Shown here: positions 32,734 to 42,212 of the stretch, piece after piece
How positions within the stretch are numbered: position 1 is the first letter of the stretch
How the letters are laid out: each line of letters begins with the position of its first letter
Source of the DNA: Cupriavidus necator N-1
GTDB taxonomy: Bacteria > Pseudomonadota > Gammaproteobacteria > Burkholderiales > Burkholderiaceae
Assembly: GCF_000219215.1 (NCBI RefSeq)
Contig: NC_015726.1
Span: 2,232,001 to 2,296,000 of the forward strand
Reading direction: 5' to 3'
DNA length: 64,000 nt
Notes under the pieces: model-generated
The model's database searches: none
The model's input: the letters and a program-made list of their open reading frames with translations, nothing else
Told to the model about the DNA's origin: nothing
Made by a program: the position numbers and the translations under genes

Positions 32734-33274
32734 GACCGTGTCCTCGTAGTCGCAGTAGTGTCGACTTAAGTTTCAATTAAGAAACATCCCTTTGGAGGGT
32801 AGAACTGTTCGCAAGCCAACAGAACCAACCGGCGCAGCCGGGGGCAGCGCCCCCCCCTAATTAGAGGGATGTCCAGAATGAGGGATAGCGTCATGCTGAC
32901 GGAAGCGCGCGGCTGCGACTCACGCGCTTCCACTTTCCGCCCTCGCCAACCCTGGCCGAGGGCTTTTCTTTGGTCGAACGGCACCTGATACCCGCCCCCG
33001 TTCGCCGCGCGGAGACTGGCCGCATCCCACCTGGATGAAGATTAGGCGACGGGGGGGGCGGTGCCGCCGGAGAGATTCAAGCGGCCCGGTCAACGTTGGC
33101 ATCTTTGCCTACGACTCTTCGAATAATTTGGTCGGGCAAACAATGACTAGCAGCAGTACCACAAATCCACAAATGCACGGAACCGGGGCGGATGCGCACG
33201 CCTTCGTAACCTGGCACGCCCACGGGAGTTACAGGCTACCGCGTCGAGGTTCGCAGCGCACCGCCCCGGCAGTA
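32734..33274. other. Non-coding remainder of the island with hairpins and a possible gene relic
   Basis: No convincing gene in about 540 bases. It holds two adjacent hairpins ending in a T-run (32901-32972, listed separately) and, around 33080-33240, a stretch reading VNVGIFAYDSSNNLVGQT followed out of frame by YRVEVRS. The latter resembles the end of a small beta-sandwich domain in a secreted protein and may be a gene relic at the right edge of the island. Confidence 0.4.
32901..32972 (+). ncRNA. Candidate structured RNA end: two hairpins and a terminator
   Basis: GGAAGCGCG/CGCGCTTCC (32901-32909 with 32923-32931) forms a perfect 9-bp stem. Immediately after, GCCCTCG/CGAGGGC (32939-32945 with 32957-32963) forms a second stem followed by TTTTCTTT. 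This is a plus-strand intrinsic terminator with a preceding hairpin, but no protein gene leads into it. A small RNA starting somewhere after 32750 is possible; no promoter was identified. Confidence 0.4.
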
Positions 33275-33835
33275 TCAGCGCGGCGCAGTCCGCTCGATCC
33301 AGCCTGCAAACGTCGTCAGAAATTTGCCGAGAAAGCCCTTGGTCGATTCATTGGCGATCGCGCCCTGCTCGTCAAGCAGCTTGTCGACGCCGCTGATATA
33401 CGCCTCAGGCTGCTGCAGCATCGGGACATTGAGGAACACCATCGACTGGCGCAGGTGCTGGTTGGCACCGAAGCCACCGATAGCGCCGGGCGAAGCGCTG
33501 ATGACGGCGCCAGGCTTGCCGTCCCAAACGCTGCTGCCGTAGGGCCGCGAGCCCACGTCGATGGCGTTCTTCAGCGGCGCGGGCACGGAGCGGTTGTATT
33601 CCGGGGTCACGAACAACACGGCGTCGGCGCGGCGGACGCGGTCGCGGAACGTGGTCCAGGCCTGGGTAGGTTTGTCGTCCAGGTCCTGGTTGTACAACTG
33701 CAGCTCGCCGATCTCGACAATCTCCAGCCTGAGCTGCGGCGGCGCCAGCGCGATCAGCGCCTTGGCCAGCTTACGGTTGTATGACTCCTTGCGCAGGCTT
33801 CCCACCAGTACAACGACATCACGAGGATTGCTCAT
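33275..33835 (-). CDS. NAD(P)H-dependent FMN reductase family protein
   Basis: 186 residues starting at an ATG with AAAGGAG upstream. Flavodoxin-like fold with the phosphate loop GSLRKESYNRKLA, TPEYNRSVPAPLKNAID in the middle, and the flavin-contacting SPGAIGGFGANQHLR. These enzymes reduce FMN, quinones, chromate or azo dyes using NAD(P)H. The substrate cannot be told from sequence. First clearly native gene right of the island. Confidence 0.9.
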   Translation of the reverse strand: MSNPRDVVVLVGSLRKESYNRKLAKALIALAPPQLRLEIVEIGELQLYNQDLDDKPTQAWTTFRDRVRRADAVLFVTPEYNRSVPAPLKNAIDVGSRPYGSSVWDGKPGAVISASPGAIGGFGANQHLRQSMVFLNVPMLQQPEAYISGVDKLLDEQGAIANESTKGFLGKFLTTFAGWIERTAPR

Positions 33836-33964
33836 TGCGACTCCTTTGACTGTGCGAACGGAATGACGCGGACGGCGCACGCGACCAGGGTTGGCCTGGC
33901 CCTGTGCGCCGGTCCAGCCGCAACTCTACCCGAGTCGGCGCCGGCGTGTCCTGCGCAGGAATCG

Positions 33965-35053
33965 TCAGGCAGCGATGCCCAGCGACGCCAGCGGATGCTC
34001 CCCGGCGCGCCACGGGCTGTCGAAGAACGACAGCACCTTCTCTCGGCTGACATCATCAAGCCGGGCGTGTTGCCAGCGCGGCTTGTGATCCTTGTCGACG
34101 GCGAGCGCGCGGATACCCTCGACACCATCGCCCTTACGGAACACGTAGTACATCATGTCCAGTTCCATGCGCAGCTCGTCTTCGAGCGACATGCTGCGCG
34201 CACGGCGGATCTGCTCCAGCGTCACGCACAGCATCAGCGGCGAGCGGCTGCGCAGCATGGCGGCGGTCTGCGCGGCCCAGTCACCCGCGGCGTCGCTGAC
34301 GGCGGCAAGGATGTCCGGCATGGTGTTGCCCGCGAACAGGCTGTCGATCTGCGCCGACAACCCGCCCAGCGTGCTTTGCGCCGGCACGCAGTCATCGCGG
34401 TGCGCAGCGGTAAAGCCTTCGATGTGCGCCAGCACGGCGTCGCCGCTGGCAAACTGCTGTGTGCGCAGCGAATCGACCAGTTCGGCCAGCCAGTTGCCCG
34501 GCAGATAGGCGTCGGCCAGCCCGGCGTAGAGCGCGTCGGCGGCATGGATCACGGTGCCGGTCAGCCCCAGGTACTCGCCGATGCGGCCCGGCGTGCGCGC
34601 CAGGAACCAGCCGCCGCCCACATCCGGGAACAGTCCGATATTGGTTTCCGGCATCGCCATCTTGGTGCGATCGGTGACCAGGCGCAGCCGCGCCCCTTGC
34701 GAGATACCCATGCCGCCGCCCATCACCACGCCGTCCATCAGTGCGATATAGGGCTTGGCGTAGCGGTGGATCAGAAAGTTCAGCGCGTATTCCTCGACAA
34801 AGAACTGGTCGAGCAGCAGATCGCCTTCGTGCACAGCCTTGTGGAAATAGCGGATATCGCCACCAGCGCAGAAGGCCTTGCCGCCGGCACCCGCGACCAC
34901 CACCGCCACCACCTCGGGCGCGGCGGCCCAGGTCTGCAGCGCCTGGGTGATGGCGCGGATCATGTCGAGCGACAGGGCGTTGAGCGCCTGCGGGCGGTTC
35001 AGCGTCAGGTATCCGATGCCACCGCGTACCTCTGTCGTGACGAATTCAGTCAT
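33965..35053 (-). CDS. 3-hydroxyisobutyryl-CoA hydrolase-like crotonase
   Basis: 362 residues, longer than a simple crotonase because of the extra C-terminal domain of the ECH_2/HIBYL-CoA hydrolase type. Key blocks: GGKAFCAGGDIRYF (oxyanion hole), GVVMGGGMGISQGARLRLVTD, PETNIGLFPDVGGGWFL with the Glu and Asp seen in family hydrolases. It would release 3-hydroxyisobutyrate in valine catabolism. The ATG at 35053 follows GGAGGAG; no other valine-pathway gene is adjacent. Confidence 0.87.
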   Translation of the reverse strand: MTEFVTTEVRGGIGYLTLNRPQALNALSLDMIRAITQALQTWAAAPEVVAVVVAGAGGKAFCAGGDIRYFHKAVHEGDLLLDQFFVEEYALNFLIHRYAKPYIALMDGVVMGGGMGISQGARLRLVTDRTKMAMPETNIGLFPDVGGGWFLARTPGRIGEYLGLTGTVIHAADALYAGLADAYLPGNWLAELVDSLRTQQFASGDAVLAHIEGFTAAHRDDCVPAQSTLGGLSAQIDSLFAGNTMPDILAAVSDAAGDWAAQTAAMLRSRSPLMLCVTLEQIRRARSMSLEDELRMELDMMYYVFRKGDGVEGIRALAVDKDHKPRWQHARLDDVSREKVLSFFDSPWRAGEHPLASLGIAA

Positions 35054-35146
35054 GTCGTACTCCTCCAATGCAACTCGCGATTTTACGCCAGTCGCATTGG
35101 CAAGCGCACCCCTGCGGGCAGCTTGCGGCGCATGCGCCCTGCACCA

Positions 35147-36712
35147 TCAGGCCAGCCGGAACGTCGCCACCAGCGAGGTCAGGCGCTGCGCCTGGTCTTC
35201 AAGCGCCGCCGCCGCCGCTGCCGCCTGCTCCACCAGCGCCGCATTCTGCTGTGTCATGCTGTCCATCTGCGACACTGCAACGTTGACCTGCTCGATGCCA
35301 TTGGACTGCTCGTCCGAGGCCGCGCTGATATCGCCGATGATGGCGCTGACGCGCTGCACCGCATCGACGATGTCCTGCATCGCCCGGCCGGCGTCATCGA
35401 CCAGCCCCGAGCCTTCACGCACATTGGCCACCGAGGCGCCGATCAGCGCGCGGATCTCCTTCGATGCGCCGGCGCAGCGCTGCGCCAGGTCGCGCACATC
35501 GCCGGCCACCACGGCAAACCCGCGGCCGTGCTCGCCGGCACGCGCGGCTTCCACTGCCGCATTCAGCGCCAGGATATTGGTCTGGAACGCAACCTTCTCG
35601 ATCACGTCGATGATGTCGACGATCTTGCCCGAGCTGGCATCGATCGATTGCATGGTGTTGACCACGAGCAGCACGGCCTCGCTGCCGCGCTCGGCCAGGG
35701 TCGCGGCATCCGTTGCCAGCCCGCGGGCCTCGCGCGCGCTGTCGGCATTCTGGCGCACGGTACTGGTCAGTTCCTCCATGCTCGAGGCGGTCTCTTCCAG
35801 CGAAGCCGCCTGCTGCTCGGTGCGCTGCGACAAGTCGGCGTTGCCGCTGGCGATCTGCTTGCTGGCCGAGGCGATCGCGTCCGCGCCGCCGCGCACGTCG
35901 CCCACCATGGCCACCAGGCTGGCCTGCATCCGGCCCAGCATGCCGAGCATGCGCGCGGTCTCGTTGCGCGCTGACTCGTCGGCCAGCACCTCGCCGCCGG
36001 AGGCTGCGACGCTCAGGTCGCCACCCGCGATCTTCTCGAAACGCCCGATCGCCGTATCCAGGGGCTGGACGATCGAACCGCGCAGGCGCCATGCCACCAC
36101 GGTGCTGAAGGCCAGGCCCACGGCCAGCACACATGCCGACAGCGTGAACAGGTTGCGGTAGCGTTGCTGCGACGCCTCGTAGACCTGCTTCGCGCTGGCG
36201 ACCTGCAGCTTGTTCAGTTCGGTATTGACGGCGGTGAAGGCGATGTCGAGCCGCGGGATGGTTTCGAGCACGGCCTTCATCATGCCATCGCGGTCGCCGG
36301 CGTGCAGCGCGGCGATCATGGGCGCGACGCCCTGCTTGAAGAGCGCATCGCGCTTGGCGGTGACATCCTCCACCGCCCTGGCTTCGTCAGCTGAGCGCGG
36401 CAAGGCGAGATAGGCCTGCCAGGCTCTCTCGGAATCGCGCGCAAAGCCTTCCGCGGTCGCGGCGCGCGCCTTGGCATCGGTGGGGTCCGTGGCGAAGGTC
36501 GCCTGGTCCAGCAGTACGCGCACCAGCAACTGGTTCGAACGCGCTTCGGCCAGGTTGACCGCGGCCGACAGCTGCTGCCCATAGATCTGGTGCGTCGCCT
36601 CGTTGCTGCGCGACATGCCGAACCAGCCCACTGCGCCGACAATCAACAACAACAAGTTCGTGACGATAGTGAGGAACCACAATCTGGCTCCGATGGTAGT
36701 GTTCTTGAACAT
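35147..36712 (-). CDS. Methyl-accepting chemotaxis protein
   Basis: 521 residues. TM1 is at about 11-31, a periplasmic domain of about 155 residues (four-helix-bundle type) follows, TM2 lies at about 188-208, then a HAMP domain and the long signalling coiled coil. The hairpin tip is conserved ([22 protein letters not shown], with [20 protein letters not shown]). The C-terminus [10 protein letters not shown] has no NWETF-like pentapeptide, so it lacks the CheR/CheB tether. The ATG at 36712 has GGAG upstream. No che genes are nearby; ligand unknown. Confidence 0.94.
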   Translation of the reverse strand: MFKNTTIGARLWFLTIVTNLLLLIVGAVGWFGMSRSNEATHQIYGQQLSAAVNLAEARSNQLLVRVLLDQATFATDPTDAKARAATAEGFARDSERAWQAYLALPRSADEARAVEDVTAKRDALFKQGVAPMIAALHAGDRDGMMKAVLETIPRLDIAFTAVNTELNKLQVASAKQVYEASQQRYRNLFTLSACVLAVGLAFSTVVAWRLRGSIVQPLDTAIGRFEKIAGGDLSVAASGGEVLADESARNETARMLGMLGRMQASLVAMVGDVRGGADAIASASKQIASGNADLSQRTEQQAASLEETASSMEELTSTVRQNADSAREARGLATDAATLAERGSEAVLLVVNTMQSIDASSGKIVDIIDVIEKVAFQTNILALNAAVEAARAGEHGRGFAVVAGDVRDLAQRCAGASKEIRALIGASVANVREGSGLVDDAGRAMQDIVDAVQRVSAIIGDISAASDEQSNGIEQVNVAVSQMDSMTQQNAALVEQAAAAAAALEDQAQRLTSLVATFRLA

Positions 36713-36951
36713 GAAGGCTCCGGGGGAAAGGGGAATCGGGGAAATCGGGAGCGCGCGCCGCGCTGCCGCCCTGTTCAACTACGGCGCGCTGGCTGCGTCC
36801 TTTACCGGTATTCACCGCCTTCACACGCGTGACAGAATTGCGTGGCAGTACGGCAATCCACCATGTGGCGGACGCGCCGCGAAACCCCCGCGCGGCGCCG
36901 TTTGGAGGAACCCCTCGTAGCAATTCCATGCGGAATATGCAAACTGGCGAG

Positions 36952-37815
36952 ATGAACACTGAATCGCTCGATCCCGGACTCGTGCTGCTGGCCTTTGCGC
37001 CAGTGTTCCTGCTGACCATTGGCGCCGAGGCCCGGTACTGGGCCCGCCGCGACCCGACCGCCTACAGCCTGCGCGACACCGTATCCAACGCGGCACTGGC
37101 GCTGATGCACCAGGCGTCGGATGCGTTCTTCCTCTGGCTGATGATCCGCACGGTCTACACGTGGTGCTACCAGCACGGGCTGCACGCCATGCCGGAGACC
37201 ATGTGGTCATTCGCGCTGTTGTTGCTGCTGCAGGACTTTCTCTATTACTGGTTCCACCGCGCCAGCCATCGCGTGCGCTGGCTGTGGGCTTCGCACGTGA
37301 CGCACCATTCGTCGGAAGGCATGAATTTCTCGACAGCGTTCCGGCAGAGCCTGACGTATCCGCTCTCAGGCATGTGGCTGTTCTGGATTCCGCTGGCGTG
37401 GATCGGCTTCACGCCGGACTGGGTGATCCTGGCAGTAGGCCTGAACCTGACCTTCCAGTTCTTCGTGCATACGCGGCTGGGGCAACGCTGGCCGCTGATC
37501 GAGTCGCTGCTGAATACGCCATCGGTTCATCGCGTCCACCATGCGAAGAACCCGCAGTACATCGACCGCAACTACGCCGGTGTGCTGACGATCTGGGACC
37601 GCCTGTTCGGCACCTTCGTCCCCGAGCATGAGGCACCGGTGTACGGCATCACACGCCAGGTGCGCACCCATAACCCGCTGACGCTGACTTTCCACGAATG
37701 GCGCGACATGTTCACCGATGCCTGGCGCGACCGCGACCCGCGCTACCTGTGGAAGCCGCCCGAGTGGCGCAGCCCGCGCGCACCGGCGCTCGAAGTCGTG
37801 CCTGGCGCGCAATAG
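36952..37815 (+). CDS. Fatty acid hydroxylase / sterol desaturase family membrane protein
   Basis: 287 residues with several membrane spans. The diiron histidine clusters are present: FHRASH, HVTHHS and HRVHH, at the spacing of the family. It would use O2 to hydroxylate or desaturate a lipid. Start choice is uncertain: ATGs at 36928, 36937 and 36952; 36952 begins a sensible N-terminus (MNTESLDPGLVLL) before the first span, while the others have a GGAGG about 20 bases upstream. Divergent from the chemoreceptor gene. Confidence 0.88.
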   Translation: MNTESLDPGLVLLAFAPVFLLTIGAEARYWARRDPTAYSLRDTVSNAALALMHQASDAFFLWLMIRTVYTWCYQHGLHAMPETMWSFALLLLLQDFLYYWFHRASHRVRWLWASHVTHHSSEGMNFSTAFRQSLTYPLSGMWLFWIPLAWIGFTPDWVILAVGLNLTFQFFVHTRLGQRWPLIESLLNTPSVHRVHHAKNPQYIDRNYAGVLTIWDRLFGTFVPEHEAPVYGITRQVRTHNPLTLTFHEWRDMFTDAWRDRDPRYLWKPPEWRSPRAPALEVVPGAQ

Positions 37816-38000
37816 CCATCGCCTTCACAAGTTTCCGAAGGAACCAGACTGTTGATTTCTGCGCAGAAAATACGAAATTGACCGGCCGCCGGCACCGGCA
37901 TTTACTTCCATCCGGTGCCCGTGCCGATGCAGCGCGTTGCTGCGCATCGTAGCGATCCTCGACAGGGGCAGGCAAAGCACCCGATGTGGAGATCGCGGCA

Positions 38001-39541
38001 ATGGCGTGCGCATGGTCGAGATTCACCGCCGCAACGATGGGCCCGCTCGCGGTGGCCGCCGCCGCTCATTTGCTGCCCTGCCCTGCCTATGCGCAGAAGG
38101 CCATCTCAGGCGATGGCATCGCACAGATCGACCTGCGGCAGCCAGCGTCGTTCAGCACCTATACCGTCACCGGAGACTCGGCCTCCACGGACGTGGCATT
38201 TATCGGCAGCGCCTTCGTTGCGGGTACCGATGCGGTCACCGACGGCGGTTCCGCCAGGTCCTATGTGTTCCGTAATCGCGGCACGATCCGCACCAGTGGC
38301 ACCATGTGAGCGGGGGTCTTGCTCGGCTCCGCCGACGCGGGCAGCACGGTGGTCAATACCGGCCTGGTCGAAAGCGACAGCACTGGCGATGGCATCCGTA
38401 TCCGCGGTAGTGCGAAACCAGGGCGGCGCCATCCACGGCGGCACCACCGGCGTGCTGCTGGAACGCGGCGGCACGGTGACGAACCTGGCCGGCTCGGTGA
38501 TTGGCGCCAGCAGCGGGCACGGCATCAGCGTCGTGAACGATGGCGGCAGCGTCGCCAATGCGGGTGCGATCTCGGGGGGACTGATCGGCGTTCTGCTGGA
38601 CAGCGGCGGCAACGTGGCCAATGGCTCGACGGACGGCGGCGCCACCGTCGCCACCGGTGCGGAGATCTCCGGCGGCACGTACGGGCTGTGGATCGGCGGC
38701 AACGTGGTCAACTATGCAGGCAGCACGATAAGGGGTAACGGCAATGCAGGCGTCCTGATAGCCGGCGCGTCCGGCACGGTCGACAACCGTGGCATCATCG
38801 ACGGCCTGGAAGACGGCATCCGGCTGGAAAGCGGCGGCACGGTCATCAACCGCGGCATCGTGCGTGGCGGCACCACTGCCGGCATAGCGCTGGCCAACGG
38901 CGGCACGCAGGAACACCTGGGCGGCCAGATCGTGGCGCAGCGCGGCAGCGGCGTGCAGGCCGCCGGCGGCGCCATCATCGACAGCCACGCCACCATCGAG
39001 GGCGCGCCCAATGCGGTGCAAGCGCGCCAAGGGCAGCGTGCAGGGCTGGAGCATCGGCGCCTAAGGCACCTGGTACCAGAACGACGAGCACAAGCTCGGC
39101 GCTTATATCGACACGTGGCTGCAGTACGGCTCGTTCGACAACAAGGTGGAAGGCGACGGCCTGCCGACGGTCGGCTATGGCGCCAACGGCTGGGCCATCT
39201 CCGGCGAGACCGGTTATGCGTTCCCGTTGCGTGGTGGATGGGTGGCGGAGCCGCAGGCCCAGCTCGTCTACGTGAAGTACGGCGCCGATGACGTCAGCGA
39301 GCCCAACGGCACGCGCATCACCGGCGCCGACTCCAGCGGCGTGGTCACGCGCGTGGGTGCGCGCCTGCACCGCACTTTCCTGCGTGTCGACGGCCGCAAG
39401 ATACAGCCATACGCGACGCTGAACTGGTGGCACGCCGGCATCGGCAAGCGCTGGCGCGGCTGGGCCAATGTGGCCGGCGCGTGGGGGGCACAAAGTTTCT
39501 ATCAGTACGCGCTGCGTGCCGGGGTGAAGTACGCATGGTAA
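38001..39541 (+). pseudogene. Decayed autotransporter (passenger repeats and beta-barrel)
   Basis: A signal peptide (MGPLAVAAAAHLLPCPAYAQ) opens a passenger with short repeats of the GG-x-V-x-N-x-G-x-I form (VNTGLVESDS, GGTVTNLAGSVIGAS, GGTVINRGIVRGG), and the end is a barrel fragment closing AGVKYAW. Lesions: an in-frame TGA at 38307-38309, a frame change near 38410, another near 39020 where most of the barrel is missing, and a TAA at 39062-39064 next to GTWYQNDEHKLGAY. Protein fragments of the same kind continue through all three frames, so this is decay of one gene. Not functional. Confidence 0.88.
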
Positions 39542-39569
39542 GCAGGTGCCTCATTACCCCGCCGCCAAT

Positions 39570-39599
39570 AAAAAACCGCGCTCACGGGCGCGGTTTTTT
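39570..39599. terminator. Bidirectional terminator between the autotransporter relic and typA
   Basis: AAAAAACCGCGC (39570-39581) pairs with GCGCGGTTTTTT (39588-39599), a perfect 12-bp stem with a 6-base loop. A/T runs on both sides allow use in both directions; it lies 18 bases beyond the typA stop. Confidence 0.93.
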
Positions 39600-39616
39600 G
39601 TTGGCACAGCCAGCGC

Positions 39617-41437
39617 TTATGCGCCTTCGCGCGAAGCGCGCTTGCGCTCGTGCTCCTTCAGGTGGCGCTTGCGCAGGCGGATGCTCTTGGGCGTGAGCTC
39701 GACCAGCTCGTCGTCGGCGATGAATTCCACCGCATACTCGAGCGACATCTGGATCGGCGGCACCAGGCGCACCGCTTCATCGGTACCCGAAGCGCGCACG
39801 TTGGTCAGCTGCTTGCCCTTGATCGGGTTGACCACCAGGTCGTTGTCGCGGCTGTGGATGCCGATGATCATGCCTTCGTACAGCGCATCGCCCGGCTTGA
39901 CGAACATGCGGCCGCGGTCCTGCAGCTTCCACAGCGCGTAGGCCACGGCGTCGCCGTCGTCCTGCGAGATCAGCACGCCGTTGTGGCGCTCGCCCAGGCC
40001 GCCTTCGCGCACCGGTGCGTAGTCGTCGAAGATATGGCTGATCAGGCCGGTGCCGCGCGTCAGCGTCAGGAATTCGCCCTGGAAGCCGATCAGGCCGCGG
40101 GCCGGGATGCGGTATTCCAGACGCGTGCGGCCCTTGCCGTCCGAGGCCATGTCGAGCAGCTCGCCCTTGCGGCGGCCCAGCTCTTCCATCACGCCGCCCT
40201 GGTGGCTGTCTTCGACGTCCACGGTCAGCAGTTCGTACGGCTCGTTCTTGACGCCGTCGATTTCCTTGAACACCACGCGCGGACGCGACACGGCCAGCTC
40301 GTAGCCTTCGCGGCGCATGTTTTCCAGCAGGATGGTCAGGTGCAGTTCGCCGCGGCCAGACACTTCGAAGATGGTGTCGTCGCCGGTATCGGCCACGCGC
40401 AGCGCCACGTTGGACTTCAGTTCGCGGTCCAGGCGCTCGCGCAGCTGGCGGCTGGTCACGAACTTGCCTTCACGGCCGGCCAGCGGCGAGGTGTTGACGC
40501 AGAAATTCATGGTCAGCGTCGGCTCGTCCACCTTCAGCATCGGCAGCGCGTCCTGGGCGTCCGGCGCGCACACGGTGCAGCCGATACCCAGTTCTTCGAT
40601 GCCGTTGATCAGCACGATGTCGCCGGCTTCGGCTTCCGGCACGATCTCGCGCTCCAGGCCCTGGAACTTCAGCACCTGGTTGATGCGGCCCTTGATCGGG
40701 TTGCCTTCCGGGCCGAACTTGACCACCACGTCCTGCAGCGGACGGGCGCGGCCACGCGAGATGCGGCCCACGCCGATCTTGCCGACGTAGCTGGAGTAGT
40801 CCAGCGAGATGATCTGCAGCTGCAGGGGGCCGTCCCGATCGTCGTCACGCACCGGCACCTTGTCCAGCACGGTTTCGAACAGCGGCTTCATGTCGCCGCC
40901 GCGCACGTCTTCGGTCAGGCCGGCAAAGCCGTTCAGGCCCGAGGCGTAGATCACCGGGAAGTCGAGCTGCTCGTCGGAGGCGCCCAGCTTGTCGAACAGG
41001 TCGAAGGTCTGGTTGATCACCCATTCCGGGCGCGCGCCCGGGCGGTCGATCTTGTTGACCACCACGATCGGCTTCAGGCCCAGCGCCAGCGCCTTGCGCG
41101 TGACGAAGCGGGTCTGGGGCATCGGGCCCTCGACTGCGTCGACCAGCAGCAGCACGCCGTCGACCATCGACAGCACGCGCTCCACTTCACCGCCGAAGTC
41201 GGCGTGGCCCGGGGTGTCGACGATATTGATATGGGTGCCGTTGTATTCGACGGCACAGTTCTTCGCGAGAATCGTGATCCCGCGTTCCTTTTCCAGGTCG
41301 TTCGAGTCCATCACCCGTTCGGCGACTTGCTGGTTGTCGCGGAAGGTGCCTGCCTGGCGCAGGAGCTGGTCGACCAGGGTGGTCTTGCCATGATCGACGT
41401 GGGCGATGATGGCGATATTTCGGATGGCGCGGGTCAT
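39617..41437 (-). CDS. typA: Ribosome-associated GTPase TypA/BipA
   Basis: 606 residues. G1 [15 protein letters not shown]3 [11 protein letters not shown]4 NKIDRPGA, then the EF-G-like domains III and V and the BipA-specific C-terminal domain ([32 protein letters not shown]). It is a ribosome-binding translational GTPase active under stress and at low temperature. The ATG at 41437 begins [15 protein letters not shown]; the upstream extension lacks similarity. Confidence 0.97.
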   Translation of the reverse strand: MTRAIRNIAIIAHVDHGKTTLVDQLLRQAGTFRDNQQVAERVMDSNDLEKERGITILAKNCAVEYNGTHINIVDTPGHADFGGEVERVLSMVDGVLLLVDAVEGPMPQTRFVTRKALALGLKPIVVVNKIDRPGARPEWVINQTFDLFDKLGASDEQLDFPVIYASGLNGFAGLTEDVRGGDMKPLFETVLDKVPVRDDDRDGPLQLQIISLDYSSYVGKIGVGRISRGRARPLQDVVVKFGPEGNPIKGRINQVLKFQGLEREIVPEAEAGDIVLINGIEELGIGCTVCAPDAQDALPMLKVDEPTLTMNFCVNTSPLAGREGKFVTSRQLRERLDRELKSNVALRVADTGDDTIFEVSGRGELHLTILLENMRREGYELAVSRPRVVFKEIDGVKNEPYELLTVDVEDSHQGGVMEELGRRKGELLDMASDGKGRTRLEYRIPARGLIGFQGEFLTLTRGTGLISHIFDDYAPVREGGLGERHNGVLISQDDGDAVAYALWKLQDRGRMFVKPGDALYEGMIIGIHSRDNDLVVNPIKGKQLTNVRASGTDEAVRLVPPIQMSLEYAVEFIADDELVELTPKSIRLRKRHLKEHERKRASREGA

Positions 41438-41568
41438 TGCTGCGTCTCGCTTTGGAGAATCTGAAGTAACCCAACATTCTAGCATGTTGCAGCGCAAGAC
41501 GCGTTGATCGGAACCGCCACTTACCGAATGAATATCATTGCGAAAAGTGGAATAACCAATTTCCGTTC

Positions 41569-41603
41569 TTGCGCATCATTAAACGTGAACATATATTTGT
41601 CAC
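41569..41603 (+). promoter_or_regulatory. Candidate marR promoter with operator-like palindrome
   Basis: TTGCGC (41569-41574) and TATATT (41592-41597) are 17 bases apart, about 30 bases before the marR ATG. An imperfect palindrome GTGAACA-TATAT-TTGTCAC at 41585-41603 overlaps the -10, the place where a MarR repressor would bind. A second short palindrome AATGA-ATA-TCATT lies at 41527-41539. Inference from position and symmetry only. Confidence 0.4.
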
Positions 41604-41625
41604 AGCAAAGATTGCAAAGGCAAAG

Positions 41626-42114
41626 ATGTCACGGCTCCCTTCCACCGATCAGCCAGCCGAATCCACGGCCGGCCCGTTCGACACCACCCAGTACCAGATG
41701 TGCGATAGCGTCGGCTACCTCATGCAACGCGCCAAGAACATGCTGGCGCATGGGGTCGAGCAGGAAGTGAGCAGTCTGGACATCACGCAGGCCCAAGCCA
41801 GTTGCCTGATGATGCTGGCCACCGGCCGCGCCGCGACCGTCACTGACCTGGGCCGCGAACTGAATACCGACATGGGCTCGGTCACGCGCCTTCTCAGCCG
41901 CATGGAAAAGCGCGGGCTGATCGAACGCCGGCGCCGCGACGCCGACCGCCGCGTGGTCGACCTGTCGGTCACGCCACAGGGCAAGGAACTGGTGGAACGG
42001 CTGCCCGCCATCTTCTGCAAGGTACTTGCCCACCACTTCCGCGGTTTTTCCGAGGATGAGATCCAACTGCTGCGCAACATGCTGCGGCGGATCATCGATA
42101 ACAACAGCGGGTAG
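41626..42114 (+). CDS. MarR-family regulator of the efflux operon
   Basis: 162 residues. Winged helix-turn-helix: TVTDLGRELNTDMGSVTRLL and SRMEKRGLIERRRRDADRRVV, the standard MarR wing. The ATG at 41626 has AAAGG upstream. It is followed in the same direction by the OMF, membrane-fusion and MFS genes, so probably represses them and itself, released by a toxic small molecule. Confidence 0.9.
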   Translation: MSRLPSTDQPAESTAGPFDTTQYQMCDSVGYLMQRAKNMLAHGVEQEVSSLDITQAQASCLMMLATGRAATVTDLGRELNTDMGSVTRLLSRMEKRGLIERRRRDADRRVVDLSVTPQGKELVERLPAIFCKVLAHHFRGFSEDEIQLLRNMLRRIIDNNSG

Positions 42115-42212
42115 CGGGCTATACGCCGGCCTCCGGCACACCAGATCGTCCGATCAACCGGACACCGTATCAGCCCGTAGAAACCGTAAGGCTCCGGCAA
42201 CGGAGCAACACC

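Noticed and set aside
32766..32984. 72-codon minus-strand frame over the paired hairpins
   Set aside because: It runs through the stems and the T-run and has no ribosome site; structure explains the region better.
33035..33240. Gene on the plus strand reading VNVGIFAYDSSNNLVGQT
   Set aside because: No start or ribosome site, breaks frame before YRVEVRS, and runs into antisense of the FMN reductase; kept as a possible relic only.
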